The notes beneath the pieces were generated by a model that was given only the letters and a program-made list of their open reading frames with translations, was not told where the DNA came from and did no database searches. From Pelagihabitans sp963710535 (GTDB lineage: Bacteria > Bacteroidota > Bacteroidia > Flavobacteriales > Flavobacteriaceae): a stretch of DNA of 64,000 nucleotides. The stretch is from the NCBI GenBank assembly GCA_963710535.1, contig CAVQAW010000003.1, forward strand, positions 1,240,001 to 1,304,000, written 5' to 3'. This document shows positions 52,777 to 62,396 of the stretch, one piece after another (within the stretch, counting starts at the first letter, position 1; every line of letters starts with the position of its first letter). The position numbers were made by a program, and so were the translations under genes.

Positions 52777-54027
52777 ATGAACGAAAAAACCCTAATAGGC
52801 CCTTTCAAACAAATTATTCCCATGACCGGGCTCTCCTTAAAAGGTGCCATTGCAGATCATGAACTGATGGTCATGGAAGATGGGGGCATTCTGGTGGAAG
52901 CTGGAAATATAGTCGCTCTTGGAAATTTCGCCAGCCTATCAAAAGATTCAAAAGGAACATCGGTTCATCGGTTGCAGGGCGATCACGTTGCCCTTCCTGG
53001 GTTGGTAGATGCCCACACGCATATCTGTTTTGCAGGTTCCAGGGCCAACGACTACGCCATGCGCAATGCGGGCAAAACCTATCTGGAAATCGCAAAGTCC
53101 GGGGGCGGCATATGGGATACCGTGGTACAAACCCGGAAAGCCAGCCAGGAAGAATTGGTCAAGGGTATTGTAAAAAGGGCGAACCGGCACCTTAAAAACG
53201 GAGTGACCACCCTGGAAGTAAAGAGCGGTTACGGACTTTCGGTCGCAGAGGAACTCAAGATGCTCAGGGCCATCAAAAAAGCGAAGGAAGTTTTGGCGGC
53301 AGACCTCATCCCTACTTGTTTGGCCGCACATATGCTGCCCAAAGACTTCCCGGGAAGTGCCGCAGCGTATTTGGAGGAAATCAGTACAGCGCTTTTTCCC
53401 ATGCTTTTGGAAGAAGGGCTCGCGAATCGCATTGATGCCTTTATCGAGCAGAGCGCTTTCGATAGGGCACAGATCACCCCTTATTTTCTAAAAGCGCAGG
53501 CGATGGGGTTTGATATCACGGTACATGCCGATCAGTTTACGACAGGGGGCAGCGCGGTGGCCGTCGATTTTGGAGCGATAAGCGCTGATCATTTGGAGGT
53601 CAGTACAGCCCGCGAGATCCGTTTATTGGCAAACAGCAAGGTCATCGCCACCGCCCTTCCCGGAGCTTCTTTGGGCTTGGGCTGCGGTTTCACTCCGGCA
53701 AGAAAGATCCTTGATGCCGGTGGTGCCTTGGCCATAGCCAGCGACCACAATCCCGGCTCGGCTCCCATGGGCGATCTATTGACCCAAGCCTCGCTTTTGG
53801 GCGCGTTTGAAAAATTGACCAATGCCGAGGTTTTGGCAGGAATCACCTTTAGGGCCGCCGCGGCCCTGAACCTAAGGGATAGAGGACAATTAGCCCAGGG
53901 GTTTATGGCCGACTTCTGCGTGTTCCACACCGATCATTACAACGAAATTCTATATAATCAAGGGAACCTCAAGCCCTGCATGGTATGGAAAAAAGGACAA
54001 CTCGTTTTTGATAAACATAAGGTTTGA
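52777..54027 (+). CDS. hutI: Imidazolonepropionase
   Basis: Amidohydrolase of 416 residues that opens imidazolone propionate to N-formimidoylglutamate (third step of the pathway). The start at ATG 52777 is 4 bases after the hutH stop. Metal and substrate residues: HTH in LVDAHTHICFAGSRAND, Tyr and Glu in TLEVKSGYGLS, His in CLAAHMLP, His in ITVHADQFT, and Asp/His in AIASDHNPGSAPMG. The position between hutH and hutU is a common Bacteroidota order. Confidence 0.95.
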   Translation: MNEKTLIGPFKQIIPMTGLSLKGAIADHELMVMEDGGILVEAGNIVALGNFASLSKDSKGTSVHRLQGDHVALPGLVDAHTHICFAGSRANDYAMRNAGKTYLEIAKSGGGIWDTVVQTRKASQEELVKGIVKRANRHLKNGVTTLEVKSGYGLSVAEELKMLRAIKKAKEVLAADLIPTCLAAHMLPKDFPGSAAAYLEEISTALFPMLLEEGLANRIDAFIEQSAFDRAQITPYFLKAQAMGFDITVHADQFTTGGSAVAVDFGAISADHLEVSTAREIRLLANSKVIATALPGASLGLGCGFTPARKILDAGGALAIASDHNPGSAPMGDLLTQASLLGAFEKLTNAEVLAGITFRAAAALNLRDRGQLAQGFMADFCVFHTDHYNEILYNQGNLKPCMVWKKGQLVFDKHKV

Positions 54028-54043
54028 ACAGAAAATAGCTCAT

Positions 54044-56062
54044 ATGTCGGAAAACGATTTCAAATCACGGCTGCTTCAAGGGATACCAGACCATCTTCCC
54101 CCGAAAAGACCATTCGTAAATGAGGCCAACCATGCGCCCAAGCGTAAAGATATCCTGTCATATGAGGAAAAAATATTGGCCTTGCGAAATGCCCTGCGCT
54201 ACTTTCCGGCCGCTTGGCATGCCGAACTTTCCAGAGAGTTTGCAGAAGAACTGATTGTCTATGGGCGCATTTATATGTACCGATTCAAGCCCGAATACAA
54301 AATGTTTGCACGGCCTATCGGTGAATATCCCGCAAGAACCGTGTCAGCCGCGGCCATCATGTTGATGATCCAAAATAACCTTGATCCGGCGGTGGCGCAG
54401 CATCCTGAGGAACTGATCACCTACGGGGGTAACGGGGCCGTATTCCAGAACTGGGCGCAGTACCTGCTGACCATGAGGTACCTGGCGACCATGACTGATG
54501 AACAAACCCTGCATATCTATTCCGGGCACCCCATGGGCTTGTTCCCATCCAGTAAAGAAGCGCCGAGGGTAGTGGTGACCAATGGGATGATGATTCCGAA
54601 TTATTCCAAGCCCGATGATTGGGAAAAATTCAACGCCCTAGGGGTGACCCAATATGGCCAAATGACCGCAGGGTCTTATATGTACATCGGACCGCAGGGC
54701 ATCGTACACGGTACGGCCATCACCGTGATGAACGCTTTTCGCAAGGTGTTGGGCACCTCCGGATCGCCCAAGGGAAAAATCTTCCTGACCTCCGGACTGG
54801 GGGGGATGAGCGGTGCCCAACCCAAAGCCGGAAATATAGCGGGCTGCATTACGGTCTGTGCGGAGGTCAATGCCGCAGCGGCCAAAAAAAGACACCAACA
54901 AGGTTGGGTCGATGAATTGATCGGCGATATGGCTACCTTGATCGTCCGTACCAAGAAGGCGATACAGGGAGAAGAAGTGGTTTCATTGGCCTATATCGGC
55001 AATATCGTTGATGTTTGGGAACGATTTTTTGAAGAAGATCTGTTCGTGCATTTGGGTTCGGACCAGACCTCCCTGCACAACCCATGGGCAGGGGGCTATT
55101 ATCCCGTGGGATTGTCGTTCGAGGAATCCAACAAAATGATGCGGGCCGATCCCGGGGGTTTTAAAAAACAAGTACAATTATCGCTGCGCAAGCAAGCAGC
55201 GGCCATCAACCGGCATACGGCCAAGGGCACTTATTTCTTCGACTACGGGAACGCCTTTTTATTGGAGGCCTCTCGAGCCGGCGGAGCGGTGATGGCCGAG
55301 AACCAGATCGATTTTCGATATCCTTCCTATGTGCAGGATATACTGGGGCCCATGTGTTTCGATTACGGGTTTGGCCCATTCCGCTGGGTCTGCACTTCGG
55401 GCAAGCCCGAAGACCTCAAAAAGACCGATGCCATTGCCCTAAAGGTTTTGAAAGACCTCAAGGTGGGCAGTCCGTCTGAAATACAACAGCAAATGCAAGA
55501 CAATATCAAGTGGATACGGGAAGCAGAGCAAAACCAATTGGTGGTAGGTTCCCAAGCCCGGATTCTTTACGCCGACGCCGAAGGGCGCGCCAAGATAGCG
55601 GAAGCATTCAACCAAGCCATCCGATCTCGCGACCTCTCCGCCCCGGTGGTATTGGGCCGTGATCACCACGACGTAAGCGGCACCGATTCACCGTTTCGCG
55701 AAACCAGCAATATTTATGATGGGAGCAAGTACACGGCAGATATGGCCATCCAAAATGTGATCGGCGATAGTTTCCGCGGCGCCACCTGGGTATCGATACA
55801 CAATGGTGGCGGTGTGGGCTGGGGCGAAGTGATCAACGGGGGTTTTGGGATGGTCTTGGACGGTTCTGAAGAGGCTTCCCGCAAATTGAAGAACATGTTG
55901 TTCTATGACGTGAACAACGGGATAGCAAGAAGAAGTTGGGCAAGGAATAAAGAAGCGCTATTTGCCATCGAACGGGAAATGGCAAGAACGCCCGAACTAC
56001 AGGTTACCTTGCCCCATCTGGTAGCCGATGGGCTGCTCGACCATTTATTCGATCGATCATGA
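54044..56062 (+). CDS. hutU: Urocanate hydratase
   Basis: NAD-dependent lyase of 672 residues that turns urocanate into imidazolone propionate (second step). ATG 54044 gives MSENDFKSRLLQGIPDHLPP; the longer frame from 54008 would overlap hutI. Conserved regions: LLTMRYLATMTDEQTLHIYS, GHPMGLFPSS, TSGLGGMSGAQPKAGNIAGC (NAD-binding), DQTSLHNPWAGGYYPVGLSF, and WVSIHNGGGVGWGEVINGGF. It is longer than the 550-residue E. coli-type enzyme, as in other Bacteroidota. The stop overlaps the hutG start by 4 bases. Confidence 0.95.
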   Translation: MSENDFKSRLLQGIPDHLPPKRPFVNEANHAPKRKDILSYEEKILALRNALRYFPAAWHAELSREFAEELIVYGRIYMYRFKPEYKMFARPIGEYPARTVSAAAIMLMIQNNLDPAVAQHPEELITYGGNGAVFQNWAQYLLTMRYLATMTDEQTLHIYSGHPMGLFPSSKEAPRVVVTNGMMIPNYSKPDDWEKFNALGVTQYGQMTAGSYMYIGPQGIVHGTAITVMNAFRKVLGTSGSPKGKIFLTSGLGGMSGAQPKAGNIAGCITVCAEVNAAAAKKRHQQGWVDELIGDMATLIVRTKKAIQGEEVVSLAYIGNIVDVWERFFEEDLFVHLGSDQTSLHNPWAGGYYPVGLSFEESNKMMRADPGGFKKQVQLSLRKQAAAINRHTAKGTYFFDYGNAFLLEASRAGGAVMAENQIDFRYPSYVQDILGPMCFDYGFGPFRWVCTSGKPEDLKKTDAIALKVLKDLKVGSPSEIQQQMQDNIKWIREAEQNQLVVGSQARILYADAEGRAKIAEAFNQAIRSRDLSAPVVLGRDHHDVSGTDSPFRETSNIYDGSKYTADMAIQNVIGDSFRGATWVSIHNGGGVGWGEVINGGFGMVLDGSEEASRKLKNMLFYDVNNGIARRSWARNKEALFAIEREMARTPELQVTLPHLVADGLLDHLFDRS

Positions 56063-57036
56063 AAGGATATCAAAAGCCAAACTCAAAACTATGGACGGGC
56101 CGACCTTCGGCACAAAAATTATACCTGCACGAAAAGGTAAACCTATTCGACCTGAATACCGACACGATTGATCGGTTACCCAAAAATTCATTGACCATAC
56201 TGGGCTATGCCTGTGATGAAGGCGTAAAAAGAAACCAAGGAAGGGTCGGTGCCGCCGCAGGGCCCGATGCCTTCAGAAGTGCCTTTGCAAAATTGCCCAA
56301 CCACCTCTCCGAAAATACCCACCTTTTCGATATGGGAAGCATTGGCTGTGATGACGGGGACATGGAAGCTGCCCAGGTCCGCTTGGCCGAAGCCGTGCAA
56401 CAGTTGCTGCAACAAAAATGCCTGCCCATACTTTTGGGTGGCGGTCATGATATCGCATATGGCCATTATAAAGGCATCCGACAGTTTTTGGGACGGGGAA
56501 AGCGTATCGGCATCATCAATTTCGATGCACATTTCGATCTGCGTTCGAATGAAACCGGCAACAATTCAGGCACGCCCTTTTTTCAGATAGCTCAAGACAG
56601 TGCAGCGATGGGAACCTCCTTCCATTATCTCTGCCTGGGCATCAGAAAAGATGCCAATACCAGTGTCTTGTTCCAAACTGCCCAAGATTTGGGCGTAAGC
56701 TTTATCGAAAAGGAACGCTTCAATCTATTTTATTTGGAGGAGGTGCAACAAAAACTGCTGCTGTTCATGGGGGAAGTCGATTGTATTTATACCAGCATCG
56801 ACATCGACGGTTTTTCCTCTGCCTATGCCCCTGGCGCGAGTTCGCCATATCCTAATGGCTATGCGCCGGAAGTGGTCTTTGAAGTCTTGAGAAGCATTGT
56901 AAGATCCGAAAAGTTAATCGGCATCGACGTTGCGGAGATGAATCCTACCTACGATATCGATAACCAGACCGCCAAGTTGGCCGCGGCATTGGTTCACTTC
57001 GTGATCCATGAAACTGGCCTACTCCAACCAAGATAG
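56059..57036 (+). CDS. hutG: Formimidoylglutamase (arginase family)
   Basis: Binuclear manganese hydrolase of 325 residues, splitting formimidoylglutamate into glutamate and formamide, the last step. Ligand motifs: His in LLGGGHDIAYGHY, DAHFD in IINFDAHFDLRSNET, and Asp pair in TSIDIDGFSSAYAPGASSPY. The N-terminal segment LGYACDEGVKRNQGRVGAAA is typical of HutG. The ATGA overlap with hutU indicates translational coupling. The 3' end overlaps the convergent homogentisate dioxygenase gene by 18 bases. Confidence 0.94.
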   Translation: MKGYQKPNSKLWTGRPSAQKLYLHEKVNLFDLNTDTIDRLPKNSLTILGYACDEGVKRNQGRVGAAAGPDAFRSAFAKLPNHLSENTHLFDMGSIGCDDGDMEAAQVRLAEAVQQLLQQKCLPILLGGGHDIAYGHYKGIRQFLGRGKRIGIINFDAHFDLRSNETGNNSGTPFFQIAQDSAAMGTSFHYLCLGIRKDANTSVLFQTAQDLGVSFIEKERFNLFYLEEVQQKLLLFMGEVDCIYTSIDIDGFSSAYAPGASSPYPNGYAPEVVFEVLRSIVRSEKLIGIDVAEMNPTYDIDNQTAKLAAALVHFVIHETGLLQPR

Positions 57037-58176
57037 ATAGTACTTCCCATCATCGATGTCCATGGCGGCCTGCGTCAATTTCAAGGGCTTGAAGGTGTCG
57101 ATCATGACGGCCAGTTCTTCCGTTTTGGTCTTGCCGATACTGGCTTCATAGGTCCCTGGGTGCGGCCCGTGCGGAATTCCTGCCGGATGTAGCGAAATAT
57201 ACCCTTGATCGATATTTTTCCTGCTCATGAAATCCCCATCCACATAGTACAACACCTCATCTGAATCGATGTTGGAATGGTTATAGGGTGCGGGAATGGC
57301 CTGTGGATGGTAATCGTACAATCTAGGCACGAACGAACAAACCACAAAGGCACTGGTCTCAAAAGTCTGGTGTACCGGTGGGGGTTGGTGCACCCGCCCT
57401 GTAATCGGTTCAAAGTTATGGATGGAGAATCCGTAGGGATAATTGTAGCCGTCCCACCCCACGACATCAAAAGGATGCGTGGCATATACCATATGGTGCA
57501 ATTGCCCTTGCTTTTTCACTTTGATATGAAAATCCCCCTTTTCGTCATGGGTCTGGAGGTTTTGCGGCAGTTTGAAGTCGCGTTCGCAATAGGGCGAATG
57601 CTCTAAATGTTGGCCGAACCAATTGCGGTATCGCTTGGGGGTATATATGGGATGATAACTTTCGGTGATCAATAATCGATTGTCTTTGGTATCGAATTCG
57701 ATTTGATAGATCATGCCACGGGGAATCAACAAGTAATCTCCATATTCAAATGGAATTTCACCCAACATGGTCTTTAAAGTGCCGGAGCCCTTATGCACAA
57801 ACAAAAGCTCATCGGCATCGGTATTCTTATAGAAATAATCGGTCAAAGATTTTTTAGGAGCGGCCAAGCCTATGTGCACATCATTGTTGAACAATACCGT
57901 TCTACGGCTTTCCAAATAATCATCTTCCGGCTTGATTTCCAAGCCTTTTAAAAGTCTCGATTTTATGTTATATGCCTCGGCAGGCTTTGGCATCATATCA
58001 AGGGTTTCCAAGACCTTTTTCACTTGGGTAGGCCTGTACAAATGGTACATCAAAGTCGACATGCCATCAAAACCGATCGTGCCGAACAGTTGTTCGTAAT
58101 GAAGCGTTCCATCAGCCTTCCTGAATTGGGTGTGTCGTTTTGGGGGTATCTTTCCAAGTCTGTGATACAATGGCAT
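57019..58176 (-). CDS. hmgA: Homogentisate 1,2-dioxygenase
   Basis: Non-haem iron ring-cleaving enzyme of tyrosine and phenylalanine degradation, 385 residues. The N-terminus MPLYHRLGKIPPKRHTQFRK is diagnostic. Cupin iron-ligand region: EVLYYVDGDFMSRKNIDQGY then ISLHPAGIPHGPHPG, and DVVGWDGYNYPYGFSIHNFE preceding PITGRVHQPPPVHQTFE. Shorter than the 430-450-residue proteobacterial enzyme but normal for this Bacteroidota type. Convergent with the hut operon, linking two amino-acid catabolic loci physically, though not transcriptionally. Confidence 0.93.
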   Translation of the reverse strand: MPLYHRLGKIPPKRHTQFRKADGTLHYEQLFGTIGFDGMSTLMYHLYRPTQVKKVLETLDMMPKPAEAYNIKSRLLKGLEIKPEDDYLESRRTVLFNNDVHIGLAAPKKSLTDYFYKNTDADELLFVHKGSGTLKTMLGEIPFEYGDYLLIPRGMIYQIEFDTKDNRLLITESYHPIYTPKRYRNWFGQHLEHSPYCERDFKLPQNLQTHDEKGDFHIKVKKQGQLHHMVYATHPFDVVGWDGYNYPYGFSIHNFEPITGRVHQPPPVHQTFETSAFVVCSFVPRLYDYHPQAIPAPYNHSNIDSDEVLYYVDGDFMSRKNIDQGYISLHPAGIPHGPHPGTYEASIGKTKTEELAVMIDTFKPLKLTQAAMDIDDGKYYLSWLE

Positions 58177-58414
58177 ACGTTTTACTTTTAAGGGTATATA
58201 AAATTACAACAATTAAAAGGTTTTATAAAACGGCACGCATGCACATAGGGCAATACTAATTGCATTGCCTAAAATAATCCGGCCTCGCCCAATTGAAAGC
58301 GGAAAATTGTCAACCGACCAGCCTGCGGTCGGTCATCACCGCACAGGAAATGCTTCTGGGCGGGGCACCCATAACGAAATTGTGGAGAAGGCGTTGATCG
58401 ATCAGGTATTCAAT

Positions 58415-58981
58415 TCAAATTTTCGGGGGGATCGGCAGTGGCACGACATTATTCACCGGTTTAATGCTTTTTAGATAAGCGAAGATGGCCAGCACATCTT
58501 CATCCGGCATATAGGCAAAACCCTCCCAGGGCATCGGGGGCAATAATTGCCGCGCACCGTCCATCCCTTTCCATTTACCTTGTTTGAGGGCTTTTAAAAA
58601 CTGTTCTTCAGACCAGCTTCCAATACCCGACTCATCAGGGGTAAGGTTTGCAGCGAATGAAGTGCCCCAAGGGCCGGTCGCAGAGGTGAGGTCCATATTA
58701 AAAAGCACATACGACTTCGCTGTTTCCATATCATATTGTGCCAGGACCTGGTCGGATGGAAAACCCGAAAGCAATCGCGCCGGATCCGGAGCCGGGCCAT
58801 TCGGGGTCATGGTTTTCGGGGAATGGCAATCATGGCAACCTAGGACGTTGACCAAATATTCCCCACGGACAACCGGCGTTTCAGTTTCTGTTATTTCTTC
58901 TTTTGCAATTTCCTTCTCTTTCGGGGAATTGCAGGAGTAGGCCAAGCAGCCTAACGCGATACAGGTTAGAATTGTTTTCAT
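58415..58981 (-). CDS. Cytochrome c lipoprotein
   Basis: Lipoprotein of 188 residues. The start at 58981 gives the signal KTILTCIALGCLAYSC with lipobox at CNSPKEKE. One haem c site, CHDCH, lies in RGEYLVNVLGCHDCHSPKTM; the axial Met is likely in LLPPMPWEGFAYMPDEDVLA, followed by IFAYLKSIKPVNNVVP. The layout matches the cytochromes that often pair with dehydrogenases or oxidases in Bacteroidota, but no partner gene is adjacent. Confidence 0.9.
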   Translation of the reverse strand: MKTILTCIALGCLAYSCNSPKEKEIAKEEITETETPVVRGEYLVNVLGCHDCHSPKTMTPNGPAPDPARLLSGFPSDQVLAQYDMETAKSYVLFNMDLTSATGPWGTSFAANLTPDESGIGSWSEEQFLKALKQGKWKGMDGARQLLPPMPWEGFAYMPDEDVLAIFAYLKSIKPVNNVVPLPIPPKI

Positions 58982-59646
58982 AATGATCTGTTTATATTGA
59001 CTTTGTTCTTGCTTTGAGCCTTTGTAGGGACGATAATTACCAAGCAATACTTGGCTTATCGTGCAGTGGGAAAAATGAAAAAATAAAATACTGTTATCAG
59101 GGGGAAGTCAAGTGAAACATTTCACAAGCAGCGGCAAAAGACAAACTTCTAAAGAAAGGCCAACCAAGATTTCACTTAAAACCCTGAAGGATTGTTGGCC
59201 TTAACACCATTTAAAAATACAAAAAAAACCGATTGAAAATCGTTCTAACAACATTTATATGCAAATCCCATTTTACTGCCTGCTATAAGAAAGTTATCGG
59301 GCGCCCAAGGGCAGCAAATGCAAATTGAAACTTATCTGGGGGGCCAAAAACATAGACAAAATGATGCGTTTATTCCACAAAAAAAGCCTCCCGAGACGGA
59401 AAGCCTTTCATTGGCTCCAGCCTTTTTCAAGCCAGAGTCACAACACAACATGGCAAAGATAAAAAAGCTTTTCGATTAATTGACATCGCCGCCAATGAAA
59501 CTGACCCCGGCATCCGCTGTCACTTCAATTTAGTGGGGCAGCAGGCGGTTTTCGATAATGGGTTTGCCATACATATGGAAAGACATCGTTTTAATAATCC
59601 CTTAACAGCAGCGGCTGGTCAATTTTCCTAACTTGCAGTAAAAAGC
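58982..59646. other. Intergenic region without a supportable gene
   Basis: 665 bases with no credible open frame or RNA gene. Around 59378-59435 there is an A-tract, a GCC/GGC-rich segment and CCTTTTT that might form a weak hairpin. The 59470-59560 stretch is GC-richer but carries stops in every frame I followed. Confidence 0.4.
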
Positions 59647-59874
59647 ATGAAAACTTCAGCAATGTTATGGGTAGGGATCACCACCCTCCTCCTGATCACG
59701 ATCACTATTATGGCCGCGATGGACTTCCCCTTCAATTGGGTATTTTATATTACAGTCCTGGGACAGGTCGCCTTGGTTTTTATGGTATACAAAGTGTTGA
59801 CCGACAACTATAAGACCGATAAAACCTTCGAAGACTTTTACGAAGACCATCCTATTGGAAATCGTATGCGGTAA
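59647..59874 (+). CDS. Small two-helix membrane protein
   Basis: Protein of 75 residues with two predicted membrane helices, about 5-24 (AMLWVGITTLLLITITIMAA) and 30-50 (WVFYITVLGQVALVFMVYKV), and a short acidic tail TFEDFYEDHPIGNRMR. The tail pattern FEDFYEDHP occurs in small membrane proteins of related genomes, as far as I recall. No function is assigned. Monocistronic by spacing. Confidence 0.7.
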   Translation: MKTSAMLWVGITTLLLITITIMAAMDFPFNWVFYITVLGQVALVFMVYKVLTDNYKTDKTFEDFYEDHPIGNRMR

Positions 59875-60075
59875 TTGTATAGGTCGTTTCATTTCTCCCC
59901 AATCGATCCACGGTTTGATCGATTCCCGTATTTGAAAGCCGGCATTGGGGCCATTCATCGATTGTAGTGTCCTGCCAAAGTATTCGATAGGCTCGTTTAT
60001 TGGTCTGGCAATGCACTTATTTATATAGAAAAAGTGTACATTAACGGGTCTAAAGTTTAAAAACCCCTTTCCGAT

Positions 60076-61467
60076 ATGGATAAAAAAAACGCAAGGAGGT
60101 CGTTCCTAAAGAAGGCTACCATGGGCTCTGCCCTGTTTACATCCGCACCTTATATTTTTGCGTCGTCGTACCAACAAAAGCTATTGCTTCACAAAGCATA
60201 CGAAGCCCATTCCTATGCAGCGAACGATCAGATCAATTTGGGTTTGATCGGGTCGGGAATCCAAGGCATCTATGACACCCAGGCCGCCCTGCAGGTAGAA
60301 GGCGTAAAATTGGTGGCAGCCTGTGATCTTTATACGGGCCGTCTTGATAGGGCCAAGGAACTTTGGGGAGCGGATATCTTTACCACTCGGGATTATCGCA
60401 AACTTTTGGAAAGGAAAGACATCGATGCCGTAATCGTCGCCACACCGGATCACTGGCATAAAAAAATTACCATAGCGGCGTTGAACGCAGGAAAGGCCGT
60501 GTATTGCGAAAAACCTATGGTGCAACATTATGAAGAAGGCCAAGAGATCATCGCTGCCCAAAAATCTTCCGGCAAAATATGCCAGGTAGGCAGTCAGGGC
60601 ATGTCGTCATTAGGCAATGAAAAGGCCAAGAAATTATACGAAGAAGGGGCTATAGGCGAAATTGTGATGCTCGATATGTACAACGACCGCTATTCCGCCG
60701 AAGGGGCATGGCAGTACCCCATCCCACCCGATGCCAATCCCGATACCGTAGACTTTGATACCTTTTTGGGAAGTGCTCCAAAGGTTCCCTTTGAATTGAA
60801 ACGTTTTTTTAGATGGCGCAATTATCAGGATTATGGCACGGGTGTCGCGGGCGATCTTTTCGTACATGCCTTTTCCACATTAAATTATATCTTGAGTTCA
60901 CAAGGACCCAATCGTGCCTTGTCGACCGGAGGTCTGCGCTATTGGAACGATGGTCGGGATGTGCCCGATGTGACCCTTACTTTCTACGACTATCCTAAAA
61001 CAGATACCCACGCCGCATTCAATGCTTCGTTCCGGGTGAATTTCATCGCAGGTTCGGGAGGGGGAGGCGGATTTCGTTTGGTCGGGACCGAAGGAGAAAT
61101 GGAAGTAGGACAAAATTCAGTGACCCTCACCCGAACGCGCTTGGGCATGGAGCCGGGAGGATATTCCATGATGGCCTATACCGAGGCGACCCAGGAAAAA
61201 ATAAGAAAGGTCTATGCAGATCTGCAGTTGGAGACCAGATCGTCGGCCCTGAATATCGGCAAGACCACTTGGGAAGCGCCGAGAGATTATAAAGGGGGCC
61301 ATTACGACCATTTTTACAATTTTTTCCAGGGCATCCGCGGCAAAGGCAAGATTGTCGAAGACCCCACCTTTGGATTGCGCGCTGCTGGAGCCGCCCTTTT
61401 GGCGAATGAAAGTTATTTTCAACAAAAGCCTGTGAACTGGGATCCCATTGCCATGAAACTTGTTTGA
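60076..61467 (+). CDS. Tat-exported Gfo/Idh/MocA-family oxidoreductase
   Basis: NAD(P)-dependent sugar-type oxidoreductase of 463 residues carrying a Tat signal (ARRSFLKKATMGSALF). Rossmann fold: INLGLIGSGIQGIYDTQAAL then VKLVAACDLYTGRLDRAKEL; the conserved EKP motif is in GKAVYCEKPMVQHYEEG. The C-terminal alpha/beta domain includes YQDYGTGVAGDLFVHAFSTL and YDHFYNFFQGIRGKGKIVED. Export of the folded protein with its cofactor suggests action on a periplasmic sugar derivative. It ends 14 bases before the PIG-L gene. Confidence 0.92.
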   Translation: MDKKNARRSFLKKATMGSALFTSAPYIFASSYQQKLLLHKAYEAHSYAANDQINLGLIGSGIQGIYDTQAALQVEGVKLVAACDLYTGRLDRAKELWGADIFTTRDYRKLLERKDIDAVIVATPDHWHKKITIAALNAGKAVYCEKPMVQHYEEGQEIIAAQKSSGKICQVGSQGMSSLGNEKAKKLYEEGAIGEIVMLDMYNDRYSAEGAWQYPIPPDANPDTVDFDTFLGSAPKVPFELKRFFRWRNYQDYGTGVAGDLFVHAFSTLNYILSSQGPNRALSTGGLRYWNDGRDVPDVTLTFYDYPKTDTHAAFNASFRVNFIAGSGGGGGFRLVGTEGEMEVGQNSVTLTRTRLGMEPGGYSMMAYTEATQEKIRKVYADLQLETRSSALNIGKTTWEAPRDYKGGHYDHFYNFFQGIRGKGKIVEDPTFGLRAAGAALLANESYFQQKPVNWDPIAMKLV

Positions 61468-61481
61468 CTAAACCGACCCAT

Positions 61482-62351
61482 ATGAAAAATGTAAGCCTAT
61501 TCTTTTGCCTTCTATTTACCGTGGCCATGATGGCCCAAAACAAACCCCTAAATATCATCGTTTTTGGTGCCCACCCCGACGATTGTGATCAAGACGCCGG
61601 CGGGACGGCCATTTTATTTTCCCAAATGGGACACCATGTAAAATTCGTTTCCATGACCAACGGTGATGCAGGCCACCAGGATATGGGGGGTGGGGAATTG
61701 GCCAAAATCAGGATTGCCGAGGCCGCCGAAGCCGGAAAAAGATTTGGAGTCGAATATACCGTATTGGACAACCATGACGGGGAATTGATGCCCACCTTGG
61801 CCAACCGATTGAAAGTGATCCGGGAAATTCGTAAATGGGACGCGGATATCGTGATTGCGCCCCGACCCAACGATTACCATCCCGATCATCGCTATACCGG
61901 GGTGTTGGTGCAGGACGCCGCCTATATGGTGATCGTTCCCAATGTGGCCCCTGAGGTGCCGCCCTTGCAAAAAAATCCGGTCTTCATGTATTCCGAAGAC
62001 CGTTTCCAAAAGCCGAATCCGTTTGAGCCCGATGTCGCAGTCATCATCGATGCGGTCTTCGATCAGAAGATCTATGCCATGGCCGCGCATGAATCCCAAT
62101 TTTTTGAATGGCTCCCCTGGACCTCGGGCGATCTCGACAAGGTGCCGAAAGAGGAAAAGGCAAGGTTGGCATTTCTTGCGAATTCCCGCTCGTTTACACC
62201 GAATGAAATCACCAGGGCCAGTTTGAAAAAATGGTATGGGGAAAAAGCGGCATTGAATGCCAAGCATGCCGAAGGCTTTGAAATCTGCGAATATGGGAAA
62301 CAGCCTACGGAGGAAGAATTGTTGGAAATGTTCCCGATGCTCAAAAAATAA
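61482..62351 (+). CDS. Secreted PIG-L (LmbE-like) deacetylase
   Basis: Zinc-dependent N-deacetylase of 289 residues with signal peptide KNVSLFFCLLFTVAMMAQ; the start at ATG 61482 avoids overlap with the upstream gene. The metal motif AHPDD is in IIVFGAHPDDCDQDAGGTAI, and the second site HPDH is in RPNDYHPDHRYTGVLVQD. PIG-L enzymes remove acetyl groups from GlcNAc-type sugars. Pairing with a Tat-exported Gfo/Idh/MocA enzyme points to periplasmic turnover of an acetylated amino sugar. Confidence 0.92.
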   Translation: MKNVSLFFCLLFTVAMMAQNKPLNIIVFGAHPDDCDQDAGGTAILFSQMGHHVKFVSMTNGDAGHQDMGGGELAKIRIAEAAEAGKRFGVEYTVLDNHDGELMPTLANRLKVIREIRKWDADIVIAPRPNDYHPDHRYTGVLVQDAAYMVIVPNVAPEVPPLQKNPVFMYSEDRFQKPNPFEPDVAVIIDAVFDQKIYAMAAHESQFFEWLPWTSGDLDKVPKEEKARLAFLANSRSFTPNEITRASLKKWYGEKAALNAKHAEGFEICEYGKQPTEEELLEMFPMLKK

Positions 62352-62396
62352 GGGCTTGCAAATCGAAATTGCCCTCCCGCGGGTTCATGGATCTTA

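Noticed and set aside
58310..58340. Inverted repeat ACCGACC/GGTCGGT as a terminator.
   Set aside because: There is no T tract on either side and it is not placed at a gene end.
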